Source of the DNA: Gallionella sp.
Lineage (GTDB): Bacteria > Pseudomonadota > Gammaproteobacteria > Burkholderiales > Gallionellaceae
Direction: 5' to 3'
NCBI GenBank assembly: GCA_028710525.1
Contig: JAQTTY010000007.1
Span: 110,262-174,261, forward strand
Length of the DNA stretch: 64,000 nucleotides
In this document: piece by piece, positions 1-8,700 of the stretch
Numbering within the stretch: the first letter of the stretch is position 1
Layout: each line of letters begins with the position of its first letter
Position numbers and translations under genes: made by a program
The notes under the pieces: model-generated
Databases searched by the model: none
What the model saw: the letters and a program-made list of their open reading frames with translations, nothing else
Told to the model about the DNA's origin: nothing

Positions 1-1
1 A

Positions 2-562
2 CTGGGCCAAGTGTCCTTAGCTGTGACCACTTTGTTCTGGGGAACGGGCGCCACCCTGCGTCTGATCGTACTAGGCTGGGCTGCTGTCGCACTGAACTAT
101 GACTTCAGCTCTGCCGCCAAGCTCACCGCATGGGTCGCGATCGGCATCGCCATCGGCTCGATATTAGCGGCCAAGTTCGTCAAGTTGGAACACTCGGTTA
201 AGGTATTGCCCATCGGTATCGCCATGGGGGTAGTTGTGCTGATGATGATACCCATCACCAACAGCACCTTGGCCATCATTCTGCTAATTGTCATCGGGGC
301 GATGGGTGGATATTTCGTCGTGCCTATGAATGCCTTGCTACAACATCGCGGACACTTATTGATGGGTGCGGGTAGTTCCATCGCGGTGCAGAACTTCAAC
401 GAGAACCTGAGTATCTTCGCCATGCTGGCACTCTATGCGCTGATGGAGAAGGTGCACATGAACATCTATCTCATCATCACCGTGTTCGGCTTGATGTTGT
501 CTGGCATCATGACCGCGCTATATAGACGCCACGGCCACGATCAAGACACCGGCAAGATCTGA
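2..562 (+). CDS. lplT: Lysophospholipid transporter LplT, C-terminal part (cut by window edge)
   Basis: C-terminal ~187 residues of a major facilitator family protein. The reading frame is open to the window edge, so the GTG at 11 is internal and the real start lies upstream. About five hydrophobic helices are visible. The stretch NALLQHRGHLLMGAGSSIAVQ, followed by NFNENL, is characteristic of LplT, which flips lysophospholipids across the inner membrane for re-acylation, often with the Aas acyltransferase. The protein ends in a short basic/polar tail after the last helix. The next gene is convergent, with only 23 bases between the two stop codons. Family assignment is good; substrate is taken from the family. 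Confidence 0.85.
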   Translation: MGQVSLAVTTLFWGTGATLRLIVLGWAAVALNYDFSSAAKLTAWVAIGIAIGSILAAKFVKLEHSVKVLPIGIAMGVVVLMMIPITNSTLAIILLIVIGAMGGYFVVPMNALLQHRGHLLMGAGSSIAVQNFNENLSIFAMLALYALMEKVHMNIYLIITVFGLMLSGIMTALYRRHGHDQDTGKI

Positions 563-585
563 GTTTTAAACTTGCTGCCGTACGC

Positions 586-1410
586 TCAAGCCTGTTGCAT
601 CACATCCACTGCGAAACACAGATCCTGCCAAGCTTGAGCCTTGGCAGTCGGTCTGCGCAACAGATAGGCTGGGTGATAGCTGACCACCACGGGGATACCA
701 TGATAGTCATGCAGTACACCGCGTAATTCATCCAAAGCCCCCTCCTCACCTAGCAGATTCAGCGCCGCGACCTTACCCAAAGCCACAATCACTTTAGGCT
801 GTATCAGTTCGATCTGACGTGCCAGATAAGGCAGACATTGTTGCGCCTGCTCTGTACTAGGATTGTGTTTCTCGGGTGGACGGCACTTCACCACATTAGC
901 GATATAGACCTGCTTACCGCGCTGCAACTTGATGGCGGCGAGCATGTTATCTAGTAGCTTGCCTGCTTCACCAACAAAGGGCTCACCGCGTTCATCTTCT
1001 TCCGCTCCAGGTGCTTCACCGATGAACATCCAATCGGCCTGCTCATCACCCACGCCCAACACCGTCTGCTTGCAACCGGCACGCAAGTCACAACGCTGGC
1101 AATCCCGCACCTGCTGCTTAAGCTCGGGCCAAGTCTTGGCGACTTGGAATGATGCCGGCTCATCAACATAAGGCAATCGTTCCTCATCACGCGCGGCTTC
1201 CATCGCGACATAGGCTGCATACGCATGATCGACTTCATCCGCAGGATGCTCTTGGACACTCACTTGCTCTTCACTTTGCGCCACTGCCGCTGCGGGTTTT
1301 TCCGCTGGCATAACTGCTACCACATCCCCCACCGGCTGTTCAGGTGTGGCGCGCAATGTCCATTGCGGATATAGATTCAACTCACGCAATATGGCTTCGT
1401 CTCTATCCAT
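586..1410 (-). CDS. Family 4 uracil-DNA glycosylase
   Basis: 274-residue iron-sulfur uracil-DNA glycosylase that removes uracil from DNA in base-excision repair. The C-terminal ~180 residues form the catalytic domain. Cys104 and Cys107 (CQRC) with Cys176 and Cys192 match the four [4Fe-4S] ligands of family 4. GEAPGAEED at 131-139 is the water-activating/uracil-binding motif, and HPAYLLR at 246-252 is the C-terminal DNA-intercalating motif. Residues 1-90 are a low-complexity acidic extension common in proteobacterial members and often annotated as a polymerase-related domain. The ATG at 1410 overlaps the rimI end by 8 bases, so the gene is translationally coupled as the last gene of the tsaB-rimI group. 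Confidence 0.92.
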   Translation of the reverse strand: MDRDEAILRELNLYPQWTLRATPEQPVGDVVAVMPAEKPAAAVAQSEEQVSVQEHPADEVDHAYAAYVAMEAARDEERLPYVDEPASFQVAKTWPELKQQVRDCQRCDLRAGCKQTVLGVGDEQADWMFIGEAPGAEEDERGEPFVGEAGKLLDNMLAAIKLQRGKQVYIANVVKCRPPEKHNPSTEQAQQCLPYLARQIELIQPKVIVALGKVAALNLLGEEGALDELRGVLHDYHGIPVVVSYHPAYLLRRPTAKAQAWQDLCFAVDVMQQA

Positions 1411-1864
1411 GTAGCTTCACCTGTGCTTCCTTGTTTAACTCACATGCCATTGCCATCGCATCCTCACGTCCTGCCGCATTCTGATAATAGCCTCGACGCA
1501 TGCCGATTTCGATAAAGCCTACAGCACGATACAGCGCGATGGCAGGCAGATTGGAGACACGCACTTCCAAAAAAATACGCTGCATATTTTGCGTGCGTGC
1601 CCATTGCATCTGTGCATCCAACATCGCCTTGCCTAACCCTTTGCGTTGCTGCGCTGCGGCCACGCCGATATTGAGCAGCTCGGCCTCATCTAATACCGGC
1701 ATCAATACCGCATAGCTCACGATCTGCCCAACGACCTCATCAACTACACAGCGATAGCCGCTACCCAAAGCATCGGTGAAGTTCCCGCGTGACCAAGGAT
1801 AAGGTTGCACGAGCTGCTCGATAGCGCACACCGCATCGATATCAGCCAGCGTCATGTCACGCAT
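1403..1864 (-). CDS. rimI: Ribosomal protein S18 alanine N-acetyltransferase RimI
   Basis: GNAT acetyltransferase that acetylates the N-terminal alanine of ribosomal protein S18. The open frame extends further upstream, but that part is out-of-frame tsaB sequence. The start chosen is the ATG at 1864 (MRDMTLADID); the ATG at 1855, one base after the tsaB stop, is equally possible. The acetyl-CoA P-loop reads QRKGLGKAML, the beta-strand 'FLEVRVSNLPAIALY' is typical of RimI, and 'YYQNAAGREDAMAMA' is the family's C-terminal signature. Lying between tsaB and a uracil-DNA glycosylase is the common betaproteobacterial arrangement. Confidence 0.9.
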   Translation of the reverse strand: MRDMTLADIDAVCAIEQLVQPYPWSRGNFTDALGSGYRCVVDEVVGQIVSYAVLMPVLDEAELLNIGVAAAQQRKGLGKAMLDAQMQWARTQNMQRIFLEVRVSNLPAIALYRAVGFIEIGMRRGYYQNAAGREDAMAMACELNKEAQVKLHG

Positions 1865-2555
1865 TCTTTTCTCGTGCCAGTTGCTCACGCTCAGCGGTCT
1901 TGAGTGCGACTTTGTTGCGTAAGTAGAGTGGCTGCGCGAGTGCGGCATCCTGACCTTTACCTGCGGCAAAAGCGCTGGCAGCAAGTGCAACCACGGCTGC
2001 GGCATGAGGCACTGCCTTACCATCAACGCCCTGCAAATTTTTGTTATAGCGGGTCTGCAAAGCATCGCTGTATGTGGCAAAACCGCTACCCGCTCCGAAC
2101 CAACCTTCACCTTCGACTTGCGGTGCTTCTTCCGCTTTGCACAGACTAGGCTCACTCAGCACTATCCACTCGCCCTGCTGTAATTCATAAACAGCGTGAT
2201 ATATCTCGCCCATGCGCGCATCTAGTGCCGCGATCACGCGGCTATGTCCCGATGCCTGCGCCAAGGCTTGCAAGGTACACACGCCGTACACCCGCAGATT
2301 CGCCCCCAATGCCAAACCTTGCGTCGTACCGCAGGCGATGCGGACGCCTGTGAACGAGCCAGGACCGGAGCCATAGGCGATGCCATCCAACTCGACAAGA
2401 CTCAGCTGCGCGTCATGCAACACGGCAGCGATCATATCTATCAGGAGTTCTGAATGTTTCTGTCCAACCAATTCGAAACGCTCGCTAATCACGCCGTCCT
2501 GATACAGCGCGACGGAACAATATTCTGTGGAGGTTTCCAGCGCGAGTAACTTCAT
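1857..2555 (-). CDS. tsaB: tRNA threonylcarbamoyladenosine biosynthesis protein TsaB
   Basis: 232 residues, normal length for TsaB (YeaZ), the ASKHA-fold partner of TsaD in making t6A37 on ANN-decoding tRNAs. It opens with MKLLALETSTEYCSVAL, the actin-like phosphate-1 strand, and carries GSGPGSFTGVRIACG near residues 63-77, the most conserved motif of the family. TsaB is a catalytically inactive dimerisation scaffold for TsaD and TsaE in the cytoplasm. It lies 6 bases after ispF and overlaps rimI, suggesting one transcript with both. Confidence 0.93.
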   Translation of the reverse strand: MKLLALETSTEYCSVALYQDGVISERFELVGQKHSELLIDMIAAVLHDAQLSLVELDGIAYGSGPGSFTGVRIACGTTQGLALGANLRVYGVCTLQALAQASGHSRVIAALDARMGEIYHAVYELQQGEWIVLSEPSLCKAEEAPQVEGEGWFGAGSGFATYSDALQTRYNKNLQGVDGKAVPHAAAVVALAASAFAAGKGQDAALAQPLYLRNKVALKTAEREQLAREKNA

Positions 2556-2561
2556 CTGAAC

Positions 2562-3035
2562 CTAGTTCGCCAACAACAAGGTGACGGCTTGAGCAGCGAT
2601 GCCCTCGCCACGACCGGTATAGCCTAAGTGCTCAGTGGTCGTCGCCTTCACATTCACCGCACTGCGCTCCAGCCCTAGATCCGCTGCGATATGCGCCACC
2701 ATCTGACCGATATGCGGCGCCATCTTGGGGGCTTGCGCGATGATGGTGGCATCCACATTGGCAACACGGTAACCCGCTCCGCGCACCAAGTGGGACACCT
2801 CACGCAACAAGATACGACTGTCTATGTTCTTGAACTTCGCATCAGTGTCAGCAAAGTGTTTGCCGATATCGCCCAGCGAGGCAGCACCCAACAATGCATC
2901 GCAAATTGCATGCAACAACACATCGGCATCAGAATGTCCGAGCAGTCCTTTTTCATACGGAATGTCCACGCCGCCGATGATGAGCTTGCGCCCCTCGACT
3001 AATTGGTGAACATCAAAACCTTGTCCGATACGCAT
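2562..3035 (-). CDS. ispF: 2-C-methyl-D-erythritol 2,4-cyclodiphosphate synthase
   Basis: 157 residues, full length for IspF, which cyclises CDP-methylerythritol 2-phosphate with loss of CMP in the MEP isoprenoid pathway. Asp8 and His10 in the GFDVHQL motif are the divalent-metal ligands. The conserved block [19 protein letters not shown] follows, and the C-terminal '[20 protein letters not shown]' contains the family Thr-Glu loop and glycine-rich turn. IspD lies just upstream, with an acetyltransferase gene inserted between; ispDF adjacency is standard. Confidence 0.96.
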   Translation of the reverse strand: MRIGQGFDVHQLVEGRKLIIGGVDIPYEKGLLGHSDADVLLHAICDALLGAASLGDIGKHFADTDAKFKNIDSRILLREVSHLVRGAGYRVANVDATIIAQAPKMAPHIGQMVAHIAADLGLERSAVNVKATTTEHLGYTGRGEGIAAQAVTLLLAN

Positions 3036-3058
3036 ACTGTTCTCCTATATTGCTGCGC

Positions 3059-3499
3059 TTATTTATCTAGCATCTTCTGATAATGCAGACCGATGGCCTC
3101 ATAGCCTTCCTTCTCCCAGAAGCTACGCCCCAGCGCGTTGCTGATATAACAATTCAATTCGGTCGCCACACATCCTTGTGACTTACCGTATTCATAAACC
3201 CATGCCAATAGCTGTTGGGCTAGTCCGTGCGAACGATAGTCTGGCGACAAATAGACATTGTCAGGCTCGATATGCTTACCCACATAACATTTGGTCATGA
3301 TCCAGATACCACAGATGCCAACCAACTTTTCCTGCACAAACACCCCAGCACACTGATAGCCCTGAGTGATCATCTCCTCCAAACGCGAGCGTATGGTGTC
3401 CTCTGCCAGCTTGGGATTCAGTTCACATAGCAGCGGCACGATGCTATAGATGTCCTGCCGCGCGATGAGGCGCACTTCACTTTGCGACGCTGCTTGCAT
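3059..3499 (-). CDS. GNAT-family N-acetyltransferase, substrate unknown
   Basis: 146 residues with a recognisable GNAT fold: beta-hairpin 'YQCAGVFVQEKLVGICGIW', a beta-4 strand followed by the pyrophosphate-binding loop 'SPDYRSHGLAQQLLAWVYEYG' (variant of Q/RxxGxG/A), and a C-terminal 'SNALGRSFWEKEGYEAIGLHYQKML' typical of the last helix and strands. The start overlaps the ispD end by 23 bases and ispF follows 23 bases later, so it is embedded in the isoprenoid pair. That placement need not mean a role in isoprenoid synthesis. Its acceptor cannot be told from the sequence. Confidence 0.8.
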   Translation of the reverse strand: MQAASQSEVRLIARQDIYSIVPLLCELNPKLAEDTIRSRLEEMITQGYQCAGVFVQEKLVGICGIWIMTKCYVGKHIEPDNVYLSPDYRSHGLAQQLLAWVYEYGKSQGCVATELNCYISNALGRSFWEKEGYEAIGLHYQKMLDK

Positions 3500-4169
3500 G
3501 ACTTAATAACAACTCCGCCAGTACTCGATCTTGCGGATAAGTGACTTTGAAATTTGTCGGCTCACAGGCGACCAGTTTGGGCTTGAAACCCAGCGCCTCG
3601 ATTGCAGAAGCATCATCGGTAACGTTTTTACATTGCTGTAGGGCATGCGCCAACAATCCGGCGCGAAACATCTGCGGGGTCTGTGCCTGCCAGAGTTGCT
3701 CACGGCTTTCCGTACGTTGTACGCGTCCCGCAGCGTCTGCCCGTTTAAGGGTGTCGGCAACCGGCACCGCCAGCAAGCCACCAACCGCATCGTCGCGCAA
3801 TTCATTGATGAGCCTGTCCAGATGCGCCAAGGTCAGACAGGGACGCGCCGCATCATGCACCATCACCCAATCATCGGGCTCCAACTCGGCAGCTAACAGA
3901 CCATTAGCGACTGATTCGGCGCGTGTCTCCCCGCCGCAATACAAGGGCTGTAACTTATCGCCAAAGCGTGAGAGATCGTATTTCTGGAACTGAGTGTCTT
4001 CAGGAGAAAGTACCACAAACACGGTGCTAATCTCAGTGCAAGCACAGAGCGTGGTCAGCGCATGAAAGATCATGGGCTGACCCGCCAAGGGAAGATACTG
4101 TTTAGGGATCTCGTGTCCCATACGCGCCCCAAAACCGGCGGCAGGAACCAAGGCGTGAAATTCGGACAC
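3477..4169 (-). CDS. ispD: 2-C-methyl-D-erythritol 4-phosphate cytidylyltransferase
   Basis: IspD transfers CMP from CTP to methylerythritol phosphate in the MEP pathway. The chosen start is the GTG at 4169, giving a protein that begins SEFHALVPAAGFGARMG after the start residue. A GAGAGG sequence 9 bases upstream is a good ribosome site, whereas the upstream TTG at 4205 would add 12 unconserved residues. The nucleotide-binding motif AAGFGARMG with KQYLPLAG, and 'VMVHDAARPCLT' with the metal-binding Asp, are clear. The C-terminus 'TDDASAIEALGFKPKLV' and 'NFKVTYPQDRVLAE' are typical. About 231 residues. Confidence 0.94.
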   Translation of the reverse strand: MSEFHALVPAAGFGARMGHEIPKQYLPLAGQPMIFHALTTLCACTEISTVFVVLSPEDTQFQKYDLSRFGDKLQPLYCGGETRAESVANGLLAAELEPDDWVMVHDAARPCLTLAHLDRLINELRDDAVGGLLAVPVADTLKRADAAGRVQRTESREQLWQAQTPQMFRAGLLAHALQQCKNVTDDASAIEALGFKPKLVACEPTNFKVTYPQDRVLAELLLSHASSVAK

Positions 4170-4207
4170 GTTCGCTATCCTCTCGATTGAATCAAAATAA
4201 TTCAAGT

Positions 4208-4311
4208 TCCTTCCCTCTCTACAGAGGGAAGGCTAGGATGGGGGTAAAGCGGTGGAGCTATTTAGTTTCCACCCCACCCTACCCCTCCCACTGCATGGGG
4301 GAGGAGATACT
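4208..4311. repeat. Imperfect palindromic intergenic element between guaA and ispD
   Basis: The 143-base space between guaA and ispD is mostly self-complementary. A small hairpin TTCCCTCT...AGAGGGAA sits at the left, and CCTCCC...GGGGGAGG at the right. The G-rich left half (around 4222-4242) also pairs imperfectly with the C-rich right half (around 4270-4292). It has no coding potential. It resembles dispersed extragenic palindromes (REP/MITE-like); copy number cannot be judged from one window. It lies between two co-directional genes and could act on the transcript as a hairpin. Confidence 0.55.
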
Positions 4312-4348
4312 TATGCCTTTGCGAGCAAACTCATTCCTACAAAGGCGC

Positions 4349-5920
4349 TTATTCCCACTCTATCGTTGCGGGCGGCTTACCTGAAATGTCATACACCACA
4401 CGATTGATACCGCGCACTTCGTTGATGATGCGGTTGGACACCTTGCCCAGCAGCTCATAAGGCAGGTGCGCCCAGTGTGCGGTCATGAAATCGCTAGTCA
4501 CCACTGCACGGAGCGAAACCACCCACTCATAGGTACGACCATCGCCCATCACCCCCACGCTCTTGACCGGCAAAAACACGGTGAAAGCTTGCGAAGTCTT
4601 TTCATACCAAGTCTTACCGTCGGCATCTTTAGTGGCACGCAACTCTTCCATAAAGATGGCATCGGCGCGACGTAGCAAATCGGCATACTCACGCTTCACT
4701 TCACCGAGAATACGCACGCCCAGACCGGGGCCGGGGAAAGGATGGCGATACACCATGCCGTGATCCAAACCCATCGCCACGCCCAATTCACGTACTTCAT
4801 CTTTGAACAATTCGCGCAATGGTTCGAGCAGTTTCAGATGCAGACTCTCAGGCAAGCCGCCTACATTGTGATGCGACTTGATAGTGTGGGCTTTCTTGTT
4901 CTTTCCACCTGCCGATTCGATCACGTCTGGATAGATGGTGCCCTGCGCCAACCACTTAGCCTGTGGCAACTTTTTAGCTTCGCGCTGGAACACTTCTACG
5001 AACTCGCGGCCGATGATCTTGCGCTTTTGCTCTGGATCGGTGACACCCGCCAAGAAGCCTAAGAACTCGGCGCTGGCATCAACGTGGATGACCTTCACGC
5101 CTAGATGATCGGCGAAAGTCTTCATCACTTCCGTTGCTTCATTAAGACGCAACAAGCCATTATCGACAAACACGCAGGTCAGTTGCTTGCCGATGGCGCG
5201 ATGCAACAACACTGCTGCGACAGACGAATCGACACCGCCGGACAGACCTAGGATGACTTCCTCATCACCAACCTGTGCCCGTATCTTGGCCACAGCTTCA
5301 TCTATGTAGTTAGGCATATTCCAATCTTCACCACAACCGCAAATGTCGTGCACGAAGCGCCCCAACATCGCCTTGCCTTGATGTGTGTGAGTGACTTCGG
5401 GATGGAACTGCAGCGCGTAGAAACGGCGCGCTTCATCTGCCATACCGGCAATCGGTGTGGTTGCATTGCTAGCGATGACTGTGAAACCTGCTGGCAACTT
5501 GGTTACTTTGTCGCCGTGACTCATCCATACATCCAGTATGCCGCCTGCTTTGTCTTGCACGCCGCGCAGCAACGCAGAGTCACCCGAAGACTTGATCTCG
5601 GCATAACCAAACTCACGCACCAGACCGTTCTCCACTGCTCCGCCCAATTGCGCCGCCATGGTCTGCATGCCGTAGCAGATACCCAGAACGGGTACGCCCA
5701 GTTCGAACACGATCTGCGGGGCACGGGGTGTATCACCCTCTGTCACTGAATTAGGGCCGCCGGACAAAATGATGCCGGTAGGCGCAAATTCACGAATGAA
5801 ATCTGCATCAACATCACATGGATGCAACTCGCAATAGACATGGGTCTCGCGTACGCGACGGGCGATCAGTTGCGTGTACTGCGAACCGAAATCGAGGATG
5901 AGTATCTTTTTATGGGACAT
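4349..5920 (-). CDS. guaA: GMP synthase (glutamine-hydrolysing)
   Basis: Converts XMP to GMP with ATP and glutamine, the last step of guanine nucleotide synthesis. The start is taken at the ATG at 5920 ([17 protein letters not shown]), giving 523 residues, the family's usual size; the open frame runs 13 codons further without conservation. The class I amidotransferase domain has Cys82 in GICYGMQ and His/Glu in FHPEVTHT. The ATP pyrophosphatase P-loop is [10 protein letters not shown], and the C-terminal dimerisation domain ends [10 protein letters not shown]. guaB is immediately upstream with a ~100-base spacer, the classic guaBA order. Confidence 0.97.
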   Translation of the reverse strand: MSHKKILILDFGSQYTQLIARRVRETHVYCELHPCDVDADFIREFAPTGIILSGGPNSVTEGDTPRAPQIVFELGVPVLGICYGMQTMAAQLGGAVENGLVREFGYAEIKSSGDSALLRGVQDKAGGILDVWMSHGDKVTKLPAGFTVIASNATTPIAGMADEARRFYALQFHPEVTHTHQGKAMLGRFVHDICGCGEDWNMPNYIDEAVAKIRAQVGDEEVILGLSGGVDSSVAAVLLHRAIGKQLTCVFVDNGLLRLNEATEVMKTFADHLGVKVIHVDASAEFLGFLAGVTDPEQKRKIIGREFVEVFQREAKKLPQAKWLAQGTIYPDVIESAGGKNKKAHTIKSHHNVGGLPESLHLKLLEPLRELFKDEVRELGVAMGLDHGMVYRHPFPGPGLGVRILGEVKREYADLLRRADAIFMEELRATKDADGKTWYEKTSQAFTVFLPVKSVGVMGDGRTYEWVVSLRAVVTSDFMTAHWAHLPYELLGKVSNRIINEVRGINRVVYDISGKPPATIEWE

Positions 5921-6022
5921 AGTTAAAGCCTGAGAAGGTGATGATAGGAAGGATTGCACCTGCGGTGCTAAAGGGAAAAGATATCAGGTATAACCTTATC
6001 TCGTCCCCTTATCCTTGCCCAG

Positions 6023-7483
6023 TTAATCTACGTGATAGTTAGGCGCTTCTTTGGTGATTTGTACATCATGCACGTGAGACTCGCGTATACCCGAAGAAGT
6101 GATCTCAACGAACTCGGCATTGGCGTGCACTGTCGGTATATCCGCACAACCTAGATACCCCATGCTGGCGCGCAAGCCGCCCATCAATTGATGGATGACC
6201 GCCAATACGCTGCCCTTGTAGGCAACACGACCTTCCACTCCTTCCGGTACCAGCTTGTCCTGATTGGCTTCGCCTTCTTGGAAGTAACGATCGCTGGAGC
6301 CCTGCGCCATCGCGCCCAGACTACCCATGCCACGATAAGACTTGTAAGAACGACCTTGGAACAGTTCGATCTCACCGGGCGCCTCTTCAGTACCTGCAAA
6401 CAGACCGCCCAGCATCACCGTATTCGCGCCAGCAGCAATCGCTTTAGCGATGTCACCGGAGAAGCGGATACCACCATCGGCGATCAAAGGTACGCCTGAA
6501 CCTTTCAATGCATCGGAGACGTTCTGAATCGCCGCAATCTGCGGCACACCAACGCCAGCGACGATACGAGTGGTACAGATAGAACCAGGACCGATACCGA
6601 CCTTGACGCCGTCAGCACCGTGTTTGACCAAGGCCAACGCAGCAGCGCCGGTCGCAATATTGCCGCCTATGACTTCGATATGAGGGAAGTTTTTCTTCAC
6701 CCATTGAACGCGATCCAACACGCCTTGTGAATGGCCGTGCGCAGTATCTACGACGATCACATCCACACCAGCCTCAGACAACAAAGCTACGCGCTCTTCA
6801 GTACCTTCTCCCACGCCGACAGCAGCACCTGCGCGCAATCGACCCAGCTTATCTTTGGATGCCAACGGATGTTCATTGGATTTGAGGATGTCTTTGACGG
6901 TCATCAAACCGCGCAATTCAAATGCATCGTTCACCACCAGCACGCGTTCGATGCGATGCTTGTGCATCAGATTGCGCGCATCTTCTAAGCTAGTGTTCTC
7001 TTTGACGGTAATGAGACGTTCACGTGGCGTCATGATGTTCTGGATAGGTTGATCCAGATTACTCTCAAAACGCAGATCACGATTGGTGACGATGCCGACC
7101 AACAGCTTGCCTTGTACCACAGGCAAACCGGATATTTTATGCTGGCGAGTCAAACTGAGCACGTTGCGCACTGTCATATCGGCAGTGATAGTGATGGGAT
7201 CTTTGACCACACCGCTCTCGAAGCGTTTGACCTTAGCGACTTTGGCCGCTTGTGCATGCGCAGACATATTCTTGTGGATGATGCCGATGCCGCCCTCTTG
7301 TGCCAAAGCGATTGCCAGACGCGATTCCGTCACGGTATCCATGGCGGCCGAGAGGATGGGGATATTAAGGCTGATATTTCGTGTCAACTGAGTGCGCAAA
7401 GAAACATCGCGCGGCAACACATTGGAGTAAGCGGGAACGAGCAGAACGTCGTCGAAGGTCAATGCTTTTTGTATGATGCGCAT
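6023..7483 (-). CDS. guaB: Inosine-5'-monophosphate dehydrogenase
   Basis: NAD-dependent oxidation of IMP to XMP, the committed step to guanine nucleotides. The start used is the ATG at 7483 ([20 protein letters not shown]), giving 486 residues; the frame extends 12 codons further but that part is unconserved. Two CBS domains lie at about residues 95-205 inside the TIM barrel. Catalytic Cys303 is in [15 protein letters not shown]. The flap '[18 protein letters not shown]' is present. Forms guaBA with the next gene. Confidence 0.97.
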   Translation of the reverse strand: MRIIQKALTFDDVLLVPAYSNVLPRDVSLRTQLTRNISLNIPILSAAMDTVTESRLAIALAQEGGIGIIHKNMSAHAQAAKVAKVKRFESGVVKDPITITADMTVRNVLSLTRQHKISGLPVVQGKLLVGIVTNRDLRFESNLDQPIQNIMTPRERLITVKENTSLEDARNLMHKHRIERVLVVNDAFELRGLMTVKDILKSNEHPLASKDKLGRLRAGAAVGVGEGTEERVALLSEAGVDVIVVDTAHGHSQGVLDRVQWVKKNFPHIEVIGGNIATGAAALALVKHGADGVKVGIGPGSICTTRIVAGVGVPQIAAIQNVSDALKGSGVPLIADGGIRFSGDIAKAIAAGANTVMLGGLFAGTEEAPGEIELFQGRSYKSYRGMGSLGAMAQGSSDRYFQEGEANQDKLVPEGVEGRVAYKGSVLAVIHQLMGGLRASMGYLGCADIPTVHANAEFVEITSSGIRESHVHDVQITKEAPNYHVD

Positions 7484-7539
7484 AATTATCCGTCTCGGCA
7501 AAGCGCGGATTATACGCATCCTTATGGGCTAGGTAAATC

Positions 7540-7556
7540 GGCCCGTGAAACGGGCC
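7540..7556 (-). terminator. Hairpin after glnB
   Basis: GGCCCGT-GAA-ACGGGCC forms a perfect 7-bp GC-rich stem with a 3-base loop, 11 bases past the glnB stop codon and before guaB on the same strand. On the minus strand it is followed by GATTTAC, so there is no real uridine run. It could be a weak terminator or an attenuating/stabilising hairpin between glnB and guaBA. Confidence 0.5.
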
Positions 7557-7567
7557 TATCCATAGGC

Positions 7568-7942
<375 letters not shown>

Positions 7943-7995
7943 TTAAGAACGCTGCAGGATTGTAACAAGTTCAGCGTGATTATGAAGCGCATGTA

Positions 7996-8550
7996 TCAAT
8001 CTAATTCCACATATGCGATTTGTATGATCTCAAGTTCTGTGATGCCTGTGGGAGTGCGCAGATTGGCCACATCTCCCTCGCGCAACTTAAGTAAAGCCAT
8101 CGCCAATGGTGAGACCCAGCTGATACGTCCCCGTCCTACATCGGCTTCGTCTACACCGACAATGCTATAGGTATTTTCTATTCCAGACTCTTCACACACC
8201 GTGACAGTGGCACCGAAGAATACTTGATCACATTGTTTACGCATGGCCGGATCAACCACTTCAGACAGGTCTAAGCGCCTGCGCAAGAATCTAATGCGTC
8301 TATCTATCTCGCGCAAACGCTTTTTGCCATAGATGTAATCACCATTTTCGGAACGATCACCATTTGAGGCGGCCCAAGTGATGGTCTTTACCAGCACAGG
8401 ACGCTCCACCTTCCAAAGGTTTTCCAACTCATCATGTAAACGTCGCTGCCCTTGCGGTGTGATGTAGTTCTTGACGCCCGATGGCAACTTTAGCGCCGTC
8501 TCCAGCTCGTCATCATCGCCATCGGATTCTTTGGTAAATGCTTTATTCAT
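7996..8550 (-). CDS. greB: Transcription elongation factor GreB
   Basis: 184 residues from the ATG at 8550 (MNKAFTKESDG). Gre factors enter the RNA polymerase secondary channel and stimulate cleavage of backtracked transcripts. The N-terminal coiled-coil carries the acidic tip DRSENGDYIYGKKRLREID, the DxxE-type metal-chelating motif, with the GreB-type YGKKRLR signature. The C-terminal FKBP-like domain contains 'ISWVSPLAMALLKLREGD'. An upstream in-frame ATG (8661) would add 37 residues with no Gre homology, so it is not used. Confidence 0.93.
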   Translation of the reverse strand: MNKAFTKESDGDDDELETALKLPSGVKNYITPQGQRRLHDELENLWKVERPVLVKTITWAASNGDRSENGDYIYGKKRLREIDRRIRFLRRRLDLSEVVDPAMRKQCDQVFFGATVTVCEESGIENTYSIVGVDEADVGRGRISWVSPLAMALLKLREGDVANLRTPTGITELEIIQIAYVELD

Positions 8551-8700
8551 AGCTAGAGATGATACAACACTCACCTCAGGAGAGAAGCGAGTGTCTCGTA
8601 TCGATGTGAACGGCAGAAGCCTACGAGTGTTGCAGTAACCTAAATGACGTAGTGATTTCAAAAATACTACTTTTTCGACAGAAACTTATGAATTGGATAA

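Noticed and set aside
1867..2155. N-terminal extension of rimI
   Set aside because: It overlaps tsaB in another frame and has no acetyltransferase homology; the conserved start is at 1864 or 1855.
8551..8700. Rho-independent terminator after the porin gene
   Set aside because: Only a 5-bp GTAGT...ACTAC stem is present with no adequate U-run in the minus-strand direction.
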